From the NCBI GenBank assembly GCA_910574185.1, contig CAJSZQ010000004.1:124001-188000 (forward strand): a stretch of 64,000 nt of DNA. Reading direction: 5' to 3'. Both the position numbers and the translations under genes were made by a program. The notes beneath the pieces were generated by a model, which worked only from the letters and a program-made list of their open reading frames with translations, was not told the DNA's origin and ran no database searches. Shown here piece after piece: positions 54,103 through 63,935 of the stretch. This stretch comes from Lachnospiraceae bacterium (GTDB lineage: Bacteria; Bacillota; Clostridia; Lachnospirales; Lachnospiraceae). The stretch's first letter is position 1. Each line of letters opens with the position of its first letter.

Positions 54103-56667
54103 ATGAAGAAAAGAGATAAGACAAATAAAGGCGCTAGGTTGATTGTATCTTTTATTTTGGTTTTTTGTATACTGGGAACAGTTGTATTTTCAGTGTCGTG
54201 GAAGATTTCCGAAGAGATGTCTGCTTCGGCAATTGATAATCTGAGTGAGAGTCTGAACCTGATTGAAGGTACGATAGAGGCCATTTTGCAGAAAGAAGCG
54301 GAATTTCATAAGCTGCTTGCACAGGAGATTGCAATGGTGGAGGATTCAGAAGAGTTTGTCCGTTCTTATGAGAAGAATCAGACCATGGTTAAGATGTCCT
54401 TTATTTTGTCTGGTGAAACGGAGGGAATTTCCAACACAGGTGAAGCGTTTTCAGAGGAAGGATTGGACTTTTCATCTGGGAAGACAGTAGATGGACTTCC
54501 TATTTCCGGCTCTTATGTTAATGATATGGGTACTTGGGCGTATACGATGAAATGTCCTGTGGCGAAAGGGAAACAGGAGTTGGGAACGCTTTATATAGAA
54601 TATATTTATGATTCTTTCGAGAAAACTCTGCCGGGAGGATTTTATAACGACAGCGCAATGCTTTATATTATGGATGCAAAGAGTGAGAGACTTGTTCTTA
54701 AGCCAAAAGGAGCGGGTGAGAGAAACGCAGGACATCTGAACCTGGAGGATTTTTACCGGGCCAATAATATTCTTGAATCGAATGTTCATAAGAAGATAAC
54801 GGAGAGCGTGAAAAATGGGAAAAATATCATGTTTTACCATGATATCCGGGATAGAGATTCTCTGATTTTTATGTGGTCGGTTAATGACGGCTCTGTTTAT
54901 TTAATCGGCTATGTACCGATTGAAGCAATACAGCAGGAAGGACGTTCGGTGAATCAGAATATTCTGATTGTTGTGATTGTCATGCTGACGGCATTTTTCC
55001 TTTGTTGTCTTCTCTTTTATCTGAATCAGAAGCAACAGTACAGAATCAGAAAGGAGAGGGAAGAAGAACGGGAGATACATAACAGGCAGCTTGCAGAGGC
55101 GCTGCAGGCTGCGCAGATTGCAAGTAATTCCAAAACTACGTTCCTGTCGAATATGTCCCATGACATCCGTACCCCCATGAATGCTATTCTGGGATTTACG
55201 ACGCTGCTTGCAAAGGACGCGGATAATCCAGCCCGAGTAAGGGAGTATACCAGAAAGATAACAGCCTCCGGTCAGCATCTTCTTAGTCTGATTAACGACG
55301 TACTGGATGTTTCTAAGATTGAAAGTGGAAAGGTTGTATTAACGCTTGGTGAATTTACCCTTAAGAATCTGGTTTCTTCTGTGGATGCAATTATCCGCCC
55401 CATGGCAAAAGCGAAGGAGCAGAGTTTTGACGTTTCTGTAACGGGAATAAAACATGAATATTTGGTAGGGGATGAGACCAGAATTAATCAGATATTGATT
55501 AATCTTCTTTCAAATGCAGTAAAATATACGCCGGAGGGAGGTAATATCTGGTTTCGTATTATCGGATTGAAGCAGCATTCCAGTCAGTATGAGCACATTC
55601 GGATTGAGGTGGAGGACGACGGTTACGGGATGTCGCCGGAATATCTGGAAGTTATTTTTGACGCATTTACAAGAGCGGAGAACAGTACCACCAATAAAGT
55701 TCAGGGTACGGGGCTTGGCATGGCTATCACAAAGAATATTGTGGAGCTTATGGGCGGACGAATCGAGGTGTTTAGTGAAGAGAAGAAAGGCAGCCTTTTT
55801 AGGGTGGAGTTGGAACTTCGCATACCAGACGGGCAGACGGATGAAGAATTCTGGAAACGGAGTGGAATAACTCGGATTCTGGCAGTGGATGACGAGCCGG
55901 AGAACTGTAAGAGAATACAGATGTTAATGAAAGACGTGGGGATTTTTGTGGATACAGCTACGGGTGGCGAGGAGGCTGTTCAATTCATTAAGGATGCGTC
56001 AAGTTCAGGAAAAGGTTATGATCTTATTTTACTTGATTGGAAAATGCCTGGAATGGATGGAGTGGAGACAGAAAAGAGTATTCGATCCTTTTTGCCGGTT
56101 TCTGTACCAATTATTTTCCTGACAGCATATGATGGAGATGAGGTGAGAGAAGAGGTTCTTCAGACGGAGAATTGCGAATTTCTGGCCAAACCGTTCTTTG
56201 TATCAGCGTTTAAAGAAAAGATTCTGGAGATGCAGAGTAAGCAGATTGGAGAGGAGAAAAATTCAGACAAAAAAGGTCAGGAAAGTTTAAGAGGACGACA
56301 TCTTCTTGTAGCAGAAGATAATGAGATTAATGCAGAGATTTTGGAGGAACTTTTGGACATTGAAGAAGTGTCTTGTGTGATTGTGGAAAACGGCAGACTT
56401 GCTCTGGAGCGTTTCGACTGTTCTGCGCCCGGTGAATTTGATGCGATATTGATGGATGTTCAGATGCCGGAGATGAACGGTTATGATGCAACAAGAAAGA
56501 TTCGATTGCTGGAGCGGGAGGACGCCAGAACAATACCGATTATTGCGATGACGGCTAATGCATTTGCAGAGGATGTGAAGGATGCATTGACAGCAGGGAT
56601 GGATGCCCATATCTCAAAGCCGATTAATATGGAACTGTTAAAGAAAACACTGAATGAATTAATTTAA
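54103..56667 (+). CDS. Hybrid sensor histidine kinase with two receiver domains
   Basis: The membrane sensor has a first helix (about 13-32), an extracytoplasmic sensor of about 250 residues and a second helix near 283-305. A coiled coil follows, then HisKA with the phosphorylated His in MSHDIRTPMNAI (near 354) and HATPase with NLLSNAVKYTPEGG and GTGLGMAITKNI. Receiver 1 has Asp in ILLDWKMPGMDG near 643; receiver 2 has Asp in ILMDVQMPEMNG near 784. No DNA-binding domain or Hpt domain is present, so output must pass to another protein. The start at 54103 follows AAGGTGAG. A solute-binding lipoprotein gene begins 15 bases later, suggesting a ligand-binding co-sensor. Confidence 0.9.
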   Translation: MKKRDKTNKGARLIVSFILVFCILGTVVFSVSWKISEEMSASAIDNLSESLNLIEGTIEAILQKEAEFHKLLAQEIAMVEDSEEFVRSYEKNQTMVKMSFILSGETEGISNTGEAFSEEGLDFSSGKTVDGLPISGSYVNDMGTWAYTMKCPVAKGKQELGTLYIEYIYDSFEKTLPGGFYNDSAMLYIMDAKSERLVLKPKGAGERNAGHLNLEDFYRANNILESNVHKKITESVKNGKNIMFYHDIRDRDSLIFMWSVNDGSVYLIGYVPIEAIQQEGRSVNQNILIVVIVMLTAFFLCCLLFYLNQKQQYRIRKEREEEREIHNRQLAEALQAAQIASNSKTTFLSNMSHDIRTPMNAILGFTTLLAKDADNPARVREYTRKITASGQHLLSLINDVLDVSKIESGKVVLTLGEFTLKNLVSSVDAIIRPMAKAKEQSFDVSVTGIKHEYLVGDETRINQILINLLSNAVKYTPEGGNIWFRIIGLKQHSSQYEHIRIEVEDDGYGMSPEYLEVIFDAFTRAENSTTNKVQGTGLGMAITKNIVELMGGRIEVFSEEKKGSLFRVELELRIPDGQTDEEFWKRSGITRILAVDDEPENCKRIQMLMKDVGIFVDTATGGEEAVQFIKDASSSGKGYDLILLDWKMPGMDGVETEKSIRSFLPVSVPIIFLTAYDGDEVREEVLQTENCEFLAKPFFVSAFKEKILEMQSKQIGEEKNSDKKGQESLRGRHLLVAEDNEINAEILEELLDIEEVSCVIVENGRLALERFDCSAPGEFDAILMDVQMPEMNGYDATRKIRLLEREDARTIPIIAMTANAFAEDVKDALTAGMDAHISKPINMELLKKTLNELI

Positions 56668-56682
56668 TGGGAGGAAAAAGGT

Positions 56683-58002
56683 GTGAAAAAGAGCAGGGAA
56701 AAAATAATCAAAAAGTGGGCGGTTATTTGGCTGGCTGGGATTACTGCATTTTCGGTCACGACATGTGGGGGAAGACATGATCCAAGCGAGAATCTGGTGG
56801 ATGAAGAGCAGAGCGAGGGAAAGATTGTTAATCTGTTCGGTCCCATGGAGAAGTCAAATCCGAATGCGGATAATATTGCCAGGACAGCTTTTGATCTTAC
56901 GATTGCTGAAGCGGAAAAAGATCTTGGACTGACTGTGGAATACAGAACCTATACCGCGGAAAATTATAAAGAAAAGACTTATGATGACGTAGTGCTTGGC
57001 CGGGGACGCAATAACATGGATGATTTGTACCTGTTGAATCCAGATACCATTCAGGTTTTGGGCGCCGAGGGGAAACTGAAAGATTTATCAGGACTTGAAA
57101 ATGTAGAGAATTTGAGAGAAGTCGTGAAGCTATCGAATACGGTAGACGGAAAACTGGTAGCGATTCCACAGGAAGTAGTAGTTTACGGTTTATTTGTGAA
57201 TAAGGATATGTTTGACGAGTATAAATTAAAACTGCCGAAGACGCCAGAGGAGTTAATGGAATGCTGCAGGGTGTTTAAGGAGAATGGAATCGAAACGCCA
57301 ATTGGAGCTAACCGGTGGTGGCTGGAGTGTTTTGTCTTTGCTATAGGATATTCGGATTTATATAACGGAGGCAATACAAAGGCAGAGATTGAGGCTCTCA
57401 ATAATGGAGAAAGAAAATACAGCGATTATATGCGAGAGGGTTTTGAATATTTGCAGGAAATGATAGATAAAGGGTATATTGACGCCAAAACAGCGTATAC
57501 CCATGAAGCGATTGAAGGAGAAGGGCCGGATTTCCTAAATCAGAAAACGCCGATTGTTATGGCCTACTGGGGAGCAGCCAATGCAGAGACGGCATATGGA
57601 AATCCGGATTTTGAACTGAAGGTGATTGGATTCCCAAGCAACAGAGGTCAGATGCCGGTAATGGCTATGTCGGGATATGGGGTAGGAGCTAAGGCAGAAC
57701 ATTTGGAGGATACGATGAATGTGTTGAATCATATTACATCGGATGAAGCTCTCCGGATGTATGCAGAGATAAACAAGGTGATTTCTCCTTCAAAAAATGT
57801 GCATGTAGACTGCATTCCCGCATTAAAGCCATTGGATGATAAGGTGAGTGAAGGAGTATACGTACTTGGCTCTAACGCTGGCATGAAGCTGGAACAGTGG
57901 GGAAATACCTGTCTGCTTGTTCGGGATTTGCTGAACGGACAATCGGTAGATGAGTGTATGGAAAAACTTGACAGGCTCCAGGAAGAATCCCTGAATAAAT
58001 AG
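56683..58002 (+). CDS. Extracellular solute-binding protein (family 1), probable lipoprotein
   Basis: The 439 residues have a basic N-terminus, a hydrophobic segment and a Cys in FSVTTCGGR. This resembles a lipobox with Thr at -1, which is atypical. The mature part has the sugar-binding-protein pattern (VNLFGPMEKSN, VAIPQEVVVYGLFVNKDMF, TPIGANRWWLECF). The start is GTG at 56683 with GGAGGAAAA upstream. No permease or ATPase gene is near; the only partner is the kinase 15 bases upstream. It probably binds a sugar and presents it to the kinase, or works with a remote ABC importer. Confident on family, less on role. Confidence 0.82.
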   Translation: MKKSREKIIKKWAVIWLAGITAFSVTTCGGRHDPSENLVDEEQSEGKIVNLFGPMEKSNPNADNIARTAFDLTIAEAEKDLGLTVEYRTYTAENYKEKTYDDVVLGRGRNNMDDLYLLNPDTIQVLGAEGKLKDLSGLENVENLREVVKLSNTVDGKLVAIPQEVVVYGLFVNKDMFDEYKLKLPKTPEELMECCRVFKENGIETPIGANRWWLECFVFAIGYSDLYNGGNTKAEIEALNNGERKYSDYMREGFEYLQEMIDKGYIDAKTAYTHEAIEGEGPDFLNQKTPIVMAYWGAANAETAYGNPDFELKVIGFPSNRGQMPVMAMSGYGVGAKAEHLEDTMNVLNHITSDEALRMYAEINKVISPSKNVHVDCIPALKPLDDKVSEGVYVLGSNAGMKLEQWGNTCLLVRDLLNGQSVDECMEKLDRLQEESLNK

Positions 58003-58063
58003 TTGCAGAGGATTGTAGAATCTAAATCCGGGTACAGGCTTGGATATAGACGGAATGAAAAAT

Positions 58064-58112
58064 AACGGCGGATGAAACACAAGTTTAAAAAGTGTTTGTC
58101 CGCCGTTTTTTC
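58064..58112. terminator. Bidirectional terminator between convergent genes
   Basis: The stem AACGGCGGA/TCCGCCGTT extends through AAACAC/GTGTTT, flanked by T on one side (TTTTTT) and A on the other. It serves both the solute-binding gene and prs. Confidence 0.88.
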
Positions 58113-59291
58113 TTATTCAAATTCTTTGCGCTGCCTTTCTAGCAGAGCGTGTATCTTATCCGTCGGATTCAGCACGCTGCTGATGGACATATCATGATTC
58201 AGTGATTCTATGATTAGGGCAATGAATTTACTCATATCTGCCACTATAAAATAAGGTTTCTCATAAGCAATGGACGGCAGATAGGTAAGGTTGGTGGTAA
58301 TAACCCGGTTAATGTAACCTTTGTTATAGTATTCGTCAAATCGGTCGAAGCCGTCTGTGAATAATCCGAAAGTGGTGCATACAATCACGCGTCCGGCGCC
58401 TCGTTCCTTTAATTGACGGGCGACATCCAGCATACTTTCACCGGAAGAAATCATGTCGTCAATAATAATCAAATCCTTGCCCCGGATATCGGTTCCCAGA
58501 AATTCATGAGCGACGATAGGGTTTTTGCCATTTACGACGGTAGAGTAGTCGCGTCTCTTGTAGAACATGCCCATGTCTACGCCGAGAACATTAGACATGT
58601 AAACCGCCCGGTGCATAGCTCCTTCGTCGGGACTTACAATCAGGAGATGGTCTTTGTCAAGCTTAAGAGTTGGTTCTGCCCGAAGCAGCGCTTTGATAAA
58701 TTGATATTGCGGTGAAAAATTATCGAAGCCAGTTAACGGAATAGCATTCTGTACGCGAGGGTCATGAGCGTCGAAAGTAATGATGTTCTCGACTCCCATA
58801 TAGGTCAATTCTTCCAGCGCCAACGCACAGTCCAAAGATTCGCGCTTCGTACGCTTGTGCTGACGACTCTCGTAAAGGAAGGGCATTAGAACAGTAAGGC
58901 GGTGCGCCTTGCCTCTTGCGGCTGAAATAATACGTTTTAAGTCCTGATAATGGTCATCCGGCGACATGTGATTTACGTGGCCGTTCACTGTATATGTCAG
59001 ACTGTGGTTGCACACATCAACCATCAGAAAGAGGTCGGAGCCGCGGATAGATTCTCCAATATATCCCTTAGCCTCTCCGCTGCCAAACCGCGGACAACTG
59101 CACTTAATCAGATAATTATCTGACTGATAAGAGGAAAAGAGGGGAGAATCTAGCTCATCGGTTATCACATCCTTACGGAATTGGAGAATGTGGTCGTTTA
59201 CTTTCTTTCCTAGCTCTTTGCAGCTTTCCAGCGCGGCGATCTTTAGTGGAGCAACCGGTACTGCCTGCTCTAAATTCTTAATATTTGTCAT
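58113..59291 (-). CDS. prs: Ribose-phosphate pyrophosphokinase, long form
   Basis: The enzyme makes PRPP from ribose-5-phosphate and ATP. The 392 residues are longer than the usual 315, with about 50 extra at the N-terminus and changes in the middle. The PRPP loop is LIIIDDMISSGESMLDVA, the ATP/flexible-loop region is FYKRRDYSTVV, and VVSPDEGA is read as IVSPDEGAMHRAVYM. This divergent form is common in Lachnospiraceae. purF, which uses PRPP, is in the same window but not linked. The start at 59291 is plausible; no better one is seen. Confidence 0.88.
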   Translation of the reverse strand: MTNIKNLEQAVPVAPLKIAALESCKELGKKVNDHILQFRKDVITDELDSPLFSSYQSDNYLIKCSCPRFGSGEAKGYIGESIRGSDLFLMVDVCNHSLTYTVNGHVNHMSPDDHYQDLKRIISAARGKAHRLTVLMPFLYESRQHKRTKRESLDCALALEELTYMGVENIITFDAHDPRVQNAIPLTGFDNFSPQYQFIKALLRAEPTLKLDKDHLLIVSPDEGAMHRAVYMSNVLGVDMGMFYKRRDYSTVVNGKNPIVAHEFLGTDIRGKDLIIIDDMISSGESMLDVARQLKERGAGRVIVCTTFGLFTDGFDRFDEYYNKGYINRVITTNLTYLPSIAYEKPYFIVADMSKFIALIIESLNHDMSISSVLNPTDKIHALLERQRKEFE

Positions 59292-59404
59292 ACGTGTCTC
59301 CTATATAGTTAATATATTGAAAAAGTATCTATATTATTTATACCACTTTTTACTAAAAAAGGTCAACCATATCGAAAGAAATGTGTTATACTACAGTAGA
59401 AATT

Positions 59405-59632
59405 GTTATAGTTCACTGGGTAGCCGGTTTGCCCGGAAAGCTTCGGTATAGGAAGCGGGGCGAGACAACATTCCAGTGAACTCTCTGCCAACATAATCTA
59501 AGAAACTCAGGAATGCCTTCGTTTCTAAGATTATGTAAGCAGTGATTTCACCTCCATTAAAAGCGTCTCTAAATTGCCCCGCTCCCTATACCGAAGCTTT
59601 CCGGGCAAACCGGCTACCCAGTGAACTATAAC
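59405..59632 (+). repeat. Palindromic structured repeat, copy B2 (228 bp)
   Basis: The outer arms are perfectly complementary over 48 bases, beginning GTTATAGTTCACTGGG and continuing through GCCGGTTTGCCCGG. They share little with the arms of the copy at 11052-11273. The core (59464-59569) aligns gaplessly with the other three, with loop CTCAGGAATGCCTTCG. It ends 26 bases before der and fills most of the 367-base gap between prs and der. The rest of the gap is AT-rich and probably holds the prs promoter. Confidence 0.93.
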
Positions 59633-59658
59633 GGAAATTAAGAAGAGGGAGGAAATTT

Positions 59659-60987
59659 ATGGGAAAACCAGTGGTGGCCATCGTTGGCAGACCGAATGTG
59701 GGGAAGTCTACGTTGTTCAACGGATTGGCGGGAGAGATGATTTCGATTGTGAAAGATACTCCGGGTGTTACAAGAGACCGCATTTATGCGGATGTAAACT
59801 GGCTGGACCGCAAATTTACACTGATTGATACAGGCGGTATTGAACCTGAGAGTAAAGATATTATATTGTCACAGATGAGGGAGCAGGCACAGATTGCCAT
59901 TGATACGGCGGATGTGATTATTTTTATTACAGATGTAAGGCAGGGACTGGTGGACGCTGATTCCAAGGTGGCGGACATGCTTCGCAGATCGGGGAAACCA
60001 GTCGTTCTTGTGGTAAATAAAGTGGACAATTTTGAGAAATTCATGCCGGATGTATATGAATTTTATAATCTGGGAATTGGGGACCCAGCGCCGGTGTCCG
60101 CCGCTTCTAGGTTGGGAATCGGGGATATGCTTGATCAAGTAATCGCGCATTTTCCGGAGCGTTCGGAAGAGGAAGAAGAGGACGAGCGGCCGAGAGTTGC
60201 GATTGTTGGGAAACCGAATGTGGGTAAGTCGTCGATTGTGAATAAGCTGCTGGGAAAGCAGCGTGTAATTGTGTCGGATGTTGCGGGAACCACCCGGGAC
60301 GCCATTGACACAGAAATTACTCACAATGGAAAAGAGTATATATTTATTGATACGGCAGGTTTAAGGAGAAAGAGCAAGATTAAAGAAGACTTGGAAAGAT
60401 ACAGTATAATTCGTACGGTGACGGCAGTGGAGCGGGCGGATGTAGTTCTGATTGTGATTGACGCTTCGGAGGGTGTGACAGAGCAGGATGCCAAGATTGC
60501 GGGAATTGCTCATGAAAGAGGCAAAGGCGTCGTCATTGTGGTAAATAAATGGGACGCCATAGAGAAGAATGACAAAACCATGCGTGAATATGAAAACAAA
60601 GTCAGAGAGATTCTGTCTTTTATGCCTTATGCGGAAATTATGTATGTGTCGGCAAAGACAGGGCAGAGACTGCCGAAGTTATTTGACAAGATTGATATGG
60701 TGATTGAGAATCAGACGCTCCGGGTGGCTACCGGCGTACTGAATGAGATTATGATGGAGGCAGTGGCTTTGCAGCAGCCTCCGTCGGATAAGGGAAAAAG
60801 ACTGAAGCTGTATTATATTACGCAGGTGTCGGTTAAGCCGCCTACATTTGTAGTCTTTGTAAATGATAAAGAACTGATGCATTTTTCCTATACCAGATAT
60901 CTGGAAAATCGGATTCGAGAGGCTTTTGGCTTCAGGGGCACATCTTTGAAATTCTTTATTCGTGAGAGAAAGGAGAAGGAGCGTTAA
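59659..60987 (+). CDS. der: Ribosome-assembly GTPase Der (EngA)
   Basis: The essential double GTPase acts in 50S assembly. The two G domains have [12 protein letters not shown] near 10 and [12 protein letters not shown] near 183. Each is followed by [10 protein letters not shown] or [16 protein letters not shown] or DTAGLRR, and NKVD or NKWD. The C-terminal KH-like domain follows (about 350-442). 442 residues. GGGAGGA lies before the ATG, whose upstream side abuts the palindromic repeat. The stop overlaps the plsY start (TAATG). Confidence 0.97.
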   Translation: MGKPVVAIVGRPNVGKSTLFNGLAGEMISIVKDTPGVTRDRIYADVNWLDRKFTLIDTGGIEPESKDIILSQMREQAQIAIDTADVIIFITDVRQGLVDADSKVADMLRRSGKPVVLVVNKVDNFEKFMPDVYEFYNLGIGDPAPVSAASRLGIGDMLDQVIAHFPERSEEEEEDERPRVAIVGKPNVGKSSIVNKLLGKQRVIVSDVAGTTRDAIDTEITHNGKEYIFIDTAGLRRKSKIKEDLERYSIIRTVTAVERADVVLIVIDASEGVTEQDAKIAGIAHERGKGVVIVVNKWDAIEKNDKTMREYENKVREILSFMPYAEIMYVSAKTGQRLPKLFDKIDMVIENQTLRVATGVLNEIMMEAVALQQPPSDKGKRLKLYYITQVSVKPPTFVVFVNDKELMHFSYTRYLENRIREAFGFRGTSLKFFIRERKEKER

Positions 60988-61631
60988 TGTTAGAGCGTTT
61001 GATATGTATAGCGATAGGATATGGTTTTGGGCTGATACAGACAGGCTATCTGTATGGTAAAACCCAGAAAGTAGACATCAGGAAGATGGGAAGCGGAAAT
61101 GCGGGAGCCACCAATGCGCTTAGGACACTTGGGATTAAGGCGGGAGCAATTACGTTCTTTGGAGATGCATTCAAGTGTATCTTTGCGGTGATTTTGGCCT
61201 GTGTGGTTTTCCGAAATTCGCAGAAAGATATTCTGCCGGTGCTTTCCATGTACACTGGTATGGGAGCGGTACTGGGACACAATTATCCTTTCTATATGGG
61301 ATTTAAAGGTGGAAAGGGTATTGCGGTTACTGCCGGCCTGATTGCCAGCACCACCAATAGCTGGACGGTAATACTGTGTCTTGCAGTTTTTTCAGCGGTT
61401 GTGGCAAGTACCAAGTATGTGTCGGCAGGTTCTCTGGTGGTAGTTGTGGTATATTTTATTTCTGTGGTTATATTGGGGCAGACGGGATATTATAAAGTTG
61501 AGGGAGGACCGTTATACGAAATTTATGCGGTGGCGTTCCTGCTGGTTGTATCTGCATTTTTTAAACACTGGGCAAATATTAAGCGCCTTATGAATGGGAC
61601 GGAGAATAAGTTAAGCGTCGGAAAAAAATAG
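60987..61631 (+). CDS. plsY: Glycerol-3-phosphate acyltransferase PlsY
   Basis: The membrane enzyme moves acyl from acyl-phosphate to glycerol-3-phosphate. The 214 residues have about five to six membrane helices and the three family motifs: RKMGSGNAGATNALRTLG, GHNYPFYMGFKGGKGIAV and a late FKHWANIKRLMNGTE. It is coupled to der by a one-base overlap. gpsA, which makes its substrate, follows after 182 bases that hold an imperfect palindrome. Confidence 0.95.
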   Translation: MLERLICIAIGYGFGLIQTGYLYGKTQKVDIRKMGSGNAGATNALRTLGIKAGAITFFGDAFKCIFAVILACVVFRNSQKDILPVLSMYTGMGAVLGHNYPFYMGFKGGKGIAVTAGLIASTTNSWTVILCLAVFSAVVASTKYVSAGSLVVVVVYFISVVILGQTGYYKVEGGPLYEIYAVAFLLVVSAFFKHWANIKRLMNGTENKLSVGKK

Positions 61632-61635
61632 TTCA

Positions 61636-61792
61636 GTGTACTGTCTGCATTATATCTGGCAAAACTACGCAGGATATTCGTTCGTCTGCAAGGCGGATTT
61701 TCGACGGCGCAGCGGCTGCTACTGGAAAGTCCCACGCGGCAGACGGGCGAATAGACGGAGAGGTTTGGCGGAATATCATGCAGACAGCACGC
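61636..61792 (+). repeat. Imperfect palindrome between plsY and gpsA (157 bp)
   Basis: The ends match as inverted copies (GTGTACTGTCTGCAT against ATGCAGACAGCACGC, 13 of 15). An inner pair (TTCGTTCGTCTGC/GCAGACGGGCGAA) matches at 11 of 13. Overall complementarity of the arms is roughly 75%. No second copy is in the window and the 106-nt core is absent, so it may be a third family or a decayed member. Confidence 0.6.
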
Positions 61793-61813
61793 TAGATAGG
61801 AGGGATTGATGAT

Positions 61814-62824
61814 ATGGCGAATGTTGGAGTGATTGGAGCTGGAAGCTGGGGAACGGCGCTGGCGCTTCTGCTGCACAAGAATGGACATCGGGTAAAAGTG
61901 TGGTCTTATAAAGAGGAGGAAGCGAGAGAACTGGCGGAGATGCGGGAGCATAGAAGTAAGCTGCCAGGGGTGCGTCTGCCGGAGGATATGGAGTTTACCT
62001 GGAATTTGGAAGAGGCGGTGGAGGGGAAGGATGTGCTGGTGATGGCGGTTCCCTCTACCGTAGTGCGGGCTACGGCAAGGCAGATGAAGCCTTATGTGAA
62101 GAAAGGTCAGGTAATTGTTGATGTGGCAAAAGGGATTGAAGAGAGTACTCTGTTTACCCTTTCCAGGCAGATTGAGGAAGAATTGCCGGAAGCAGACGTG
62201 GCGGTGTTATCTGGTCCCAGTCATGCGGAGGAGGTGGCAAGAGAACTGCCTACCAGCGTGGTAATCGGAGCTGAAACGAGGGAGACGGCGGAATATCTTC
62301 AGGGGTTATTTATGAATGAATTTTTCCGCGTGTATACCAGCCCGGACATGCTGGGGATGGAGCTGGGAGGTTCCCTTAAGAATGTGATTGCCTTAGCCGC
62401 CGGAATTGCCGACGGACTTGGATATGGAGACAACGCGAAAGCGGCGTTAATTACCAGAGGAATCCATGAGATATCCAGACTTGGCGTGAAAATGGGAGGC
62501 GCGGTTGAGAGCTTCACCGGACTTACAGGAGTCGGCGATTTGATTGTTACCTGCGCCAGTGTACACAGCCGCAACCGGAAAGCAGGTTATCTAATCGGTC
62601 AGGGAATGAGCATGCAGCAGGCCATGGATGAAGTAAAGATGGTAGTGGAGGGCGTATATTCCACCAAGGCCGCTGTGAAACTGGGGAAGAAATACGGCAT
62701 AGATATGCCCATTGTGGAGCAGGTGAACGCGGTTCTGTTCGAGGGGAAAGACGCGGCGGAAGCCGTCGGGGCTCTGATGATGCGGCAGGGGAAGCCGGAG
62801 CATACGGCGAAGCCCTGGAATTAG
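61814..62824 (+). CDS. gpsA: Glycerol-3-phosphate dehydrogenase, NAD(P)+
   Basis: The enzyme reduces dihydroxyacetone phosphate to sn-glycerol-3-phosphate for lipids. The 336 residues start ANVGVIGAGSWGTALALLL (nucleotide site) and have VLSGPSHAEEVARELPT, the catalytic Lys in GGSLKNVIALAAGI and TGVGDLIVTC with later SRNRKAGYLIGQG. It is grouped with der and plsY as in many Firmicutes. Confidence 0.96.
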   Translation: MANVGVIGAGSWGTALALLLHKNGHRVKVWSYKEEEARELAEMREHRSKLPGVRLPEDMEFTWNLEEAVEGKDVLVMAVPSTVVRATARQMKPYVKKGQVIVDVAKGIEESTLFTLSRQIEEELPEADVAVLSGPSHAEEVARELPTSVVIGAETRETAEYLQGLFMNEFFRVYTSPDMLGMELGGSLKNVIALAAGIADGLGYGDNAKAALITRGIHEISRLGVKMGGAVESFTGLTGVGDLIVTCASVHSRNRKAGYLIGQGMSMQQAMDEVKMVVEGVYSTKAAVKLGKKYGIDMPIVEQVNAVLFEGKDAAEAVGALMMRQGKPEHTAKPWN

Positions 62825-62835
62825 AACATCCAAAG

Positions 62836-62873
62836 AAAGAACCACGCTGCGCTAAAGTGCGGCGTGGTTCTTT
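62836..62873. terminator. Terminator hairpin between gpsA and the LysR gene
   Basis: A perfect 12-bp stem AAAGAACCACGC/GCGTGGTTCTTT has a 14-base loop. The minus-strand side is followed by TTCTTTG-type T runs. The LysR stop codon lies inside the loop, so the hairpin overlaps coding sequence. Confidence 0.75.
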
Positions 62874-63739
62874 GCATATTCTTTAAATTCTAAGACGGCC
62901 GGAGCCTGGTATACATTCTTTAGGGTACACATATAGAATATGCGCTCCCAGCTTGGAGTTGCAATATGTATGACGTTCACCGGCATGTAATTAAGGATTG
63001 GCATATTAGGGACAACAGCAACGCCAAAATCAGCGCCCACCAGTCCTGCTACAGCATGGTCTTCTTCTACTTCGTATGCATATTTCGGGATGGAGCCACA
63101 CTGTTCAAATAACTTGTCGATAATCGGCCGTAATCCGCTGCGTTTGGCAAATCCAATCTGAGGATAATTAAGGGCTTCTATAAGATCAATGTTGTCTCTT
63201 CCTTCCAGAGGATGCCCCTTTGGAACAATCAGAACAAGTTCCTGCCTGGCAATAGGAATAAATTCAATTGTCGGCTCATTGTCCATCATGGAACAGAAAG
63301 CGATATCGTATTTGCGTTCTTTTAGTTCGGTGATAATGTCCGGTGTGAGACCTGTGGAATTGTGAAAACGGAAATCCACCTGCCCGTCTGGATGGGAATC
63401 CAGATAGCTTCGGACAATGTTCGGTACAAGATTAGTACTCAGTGTTCTGAGAACCCCGATGTCAATTAATCCTTCTCCGCTTCCGGTCATCTGAAGCTTG
63501 TTGACGCTGGAATCTAAAATTTCCAGAGACTGCTCAACGTCTTCTAAAAAAGCCTGTCCGCATTTGGTAAGGACTACATTACGGCCTTCTTTTTCAAATA
63601 ATTTGACTCCGAGCTCTTTTTCCAGAGAAGAGATTGCGTGGCTGAGACTGGGCTGTGTAATTGAAAGCAGTTCGGCAGCCTTTGTGTAGTGTTCCAGATG
63701 GGCCAGCGTTACGAAATAGCGTAAATGATACAAATTCAT
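62852..63739 (-). CDS. LysR-family transcriptional regulator
   Basis: The 295 residues have an N-terminal winged HTH (LEHYTKAAELLSITQPSLSH, about 13-32) and a two-lobed effector domain (about 90-290). In that domain, IDIGVLRTLSTNLVP and ELVLIVPKGHPLEGRD are typical. The start at 63739 has AGGAGG seven bases upstream on the minus strand; a start at 63757 has none. It is divergent from the gene at 63936, which it probably controls, across a 196-base region with an AT-rich partial palindrome (GATTATAATTATAGC). The effector is unknown. Confidence 0.88.
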   Translation of the reverse strand: MNLYHLRYFVTLAHLEHYTKAAELLSITQPSLSHAISSLEKELGVKLFEKEGRNVVLTKCGQAFLEDVEQSLEILDSSVNKLQMTGSGEGLIDIGVLRTLSTNLVPNIVRSYLDSHPDGQVDFRFHNSTGLTPDIITELKERKYDIAFCSMMDNEPTIEFIPIARQELVLIVPKGHPLEGRDNIDLIEALNYPQIGFAKRSGLRPIIDKLFEQCGSIPKYAYEVEEDHAVAGLVGADFGVAVVPNMPILNYMPVNVIHIATPSWERIFYMCTLKNVYQAPAVLEFKEYAKNHAAL

Positions 63740-63935
63740 AATGCTCCTCCTTCTCATTTGTATGGTTATAATTTTATCATAAACTATAAAGAAAATCTAT
63801 TGGTTCGTGCTATATTTACAATTTGTTTTTAATTTAACGATAGATTATAATTATAGCATAGTAAATATAACAAGATTGGACGGAAATATTTACGAAAAAA
63901 TGTTTGATTTTAACAAGTGGAAGGAGAACAGAGCA

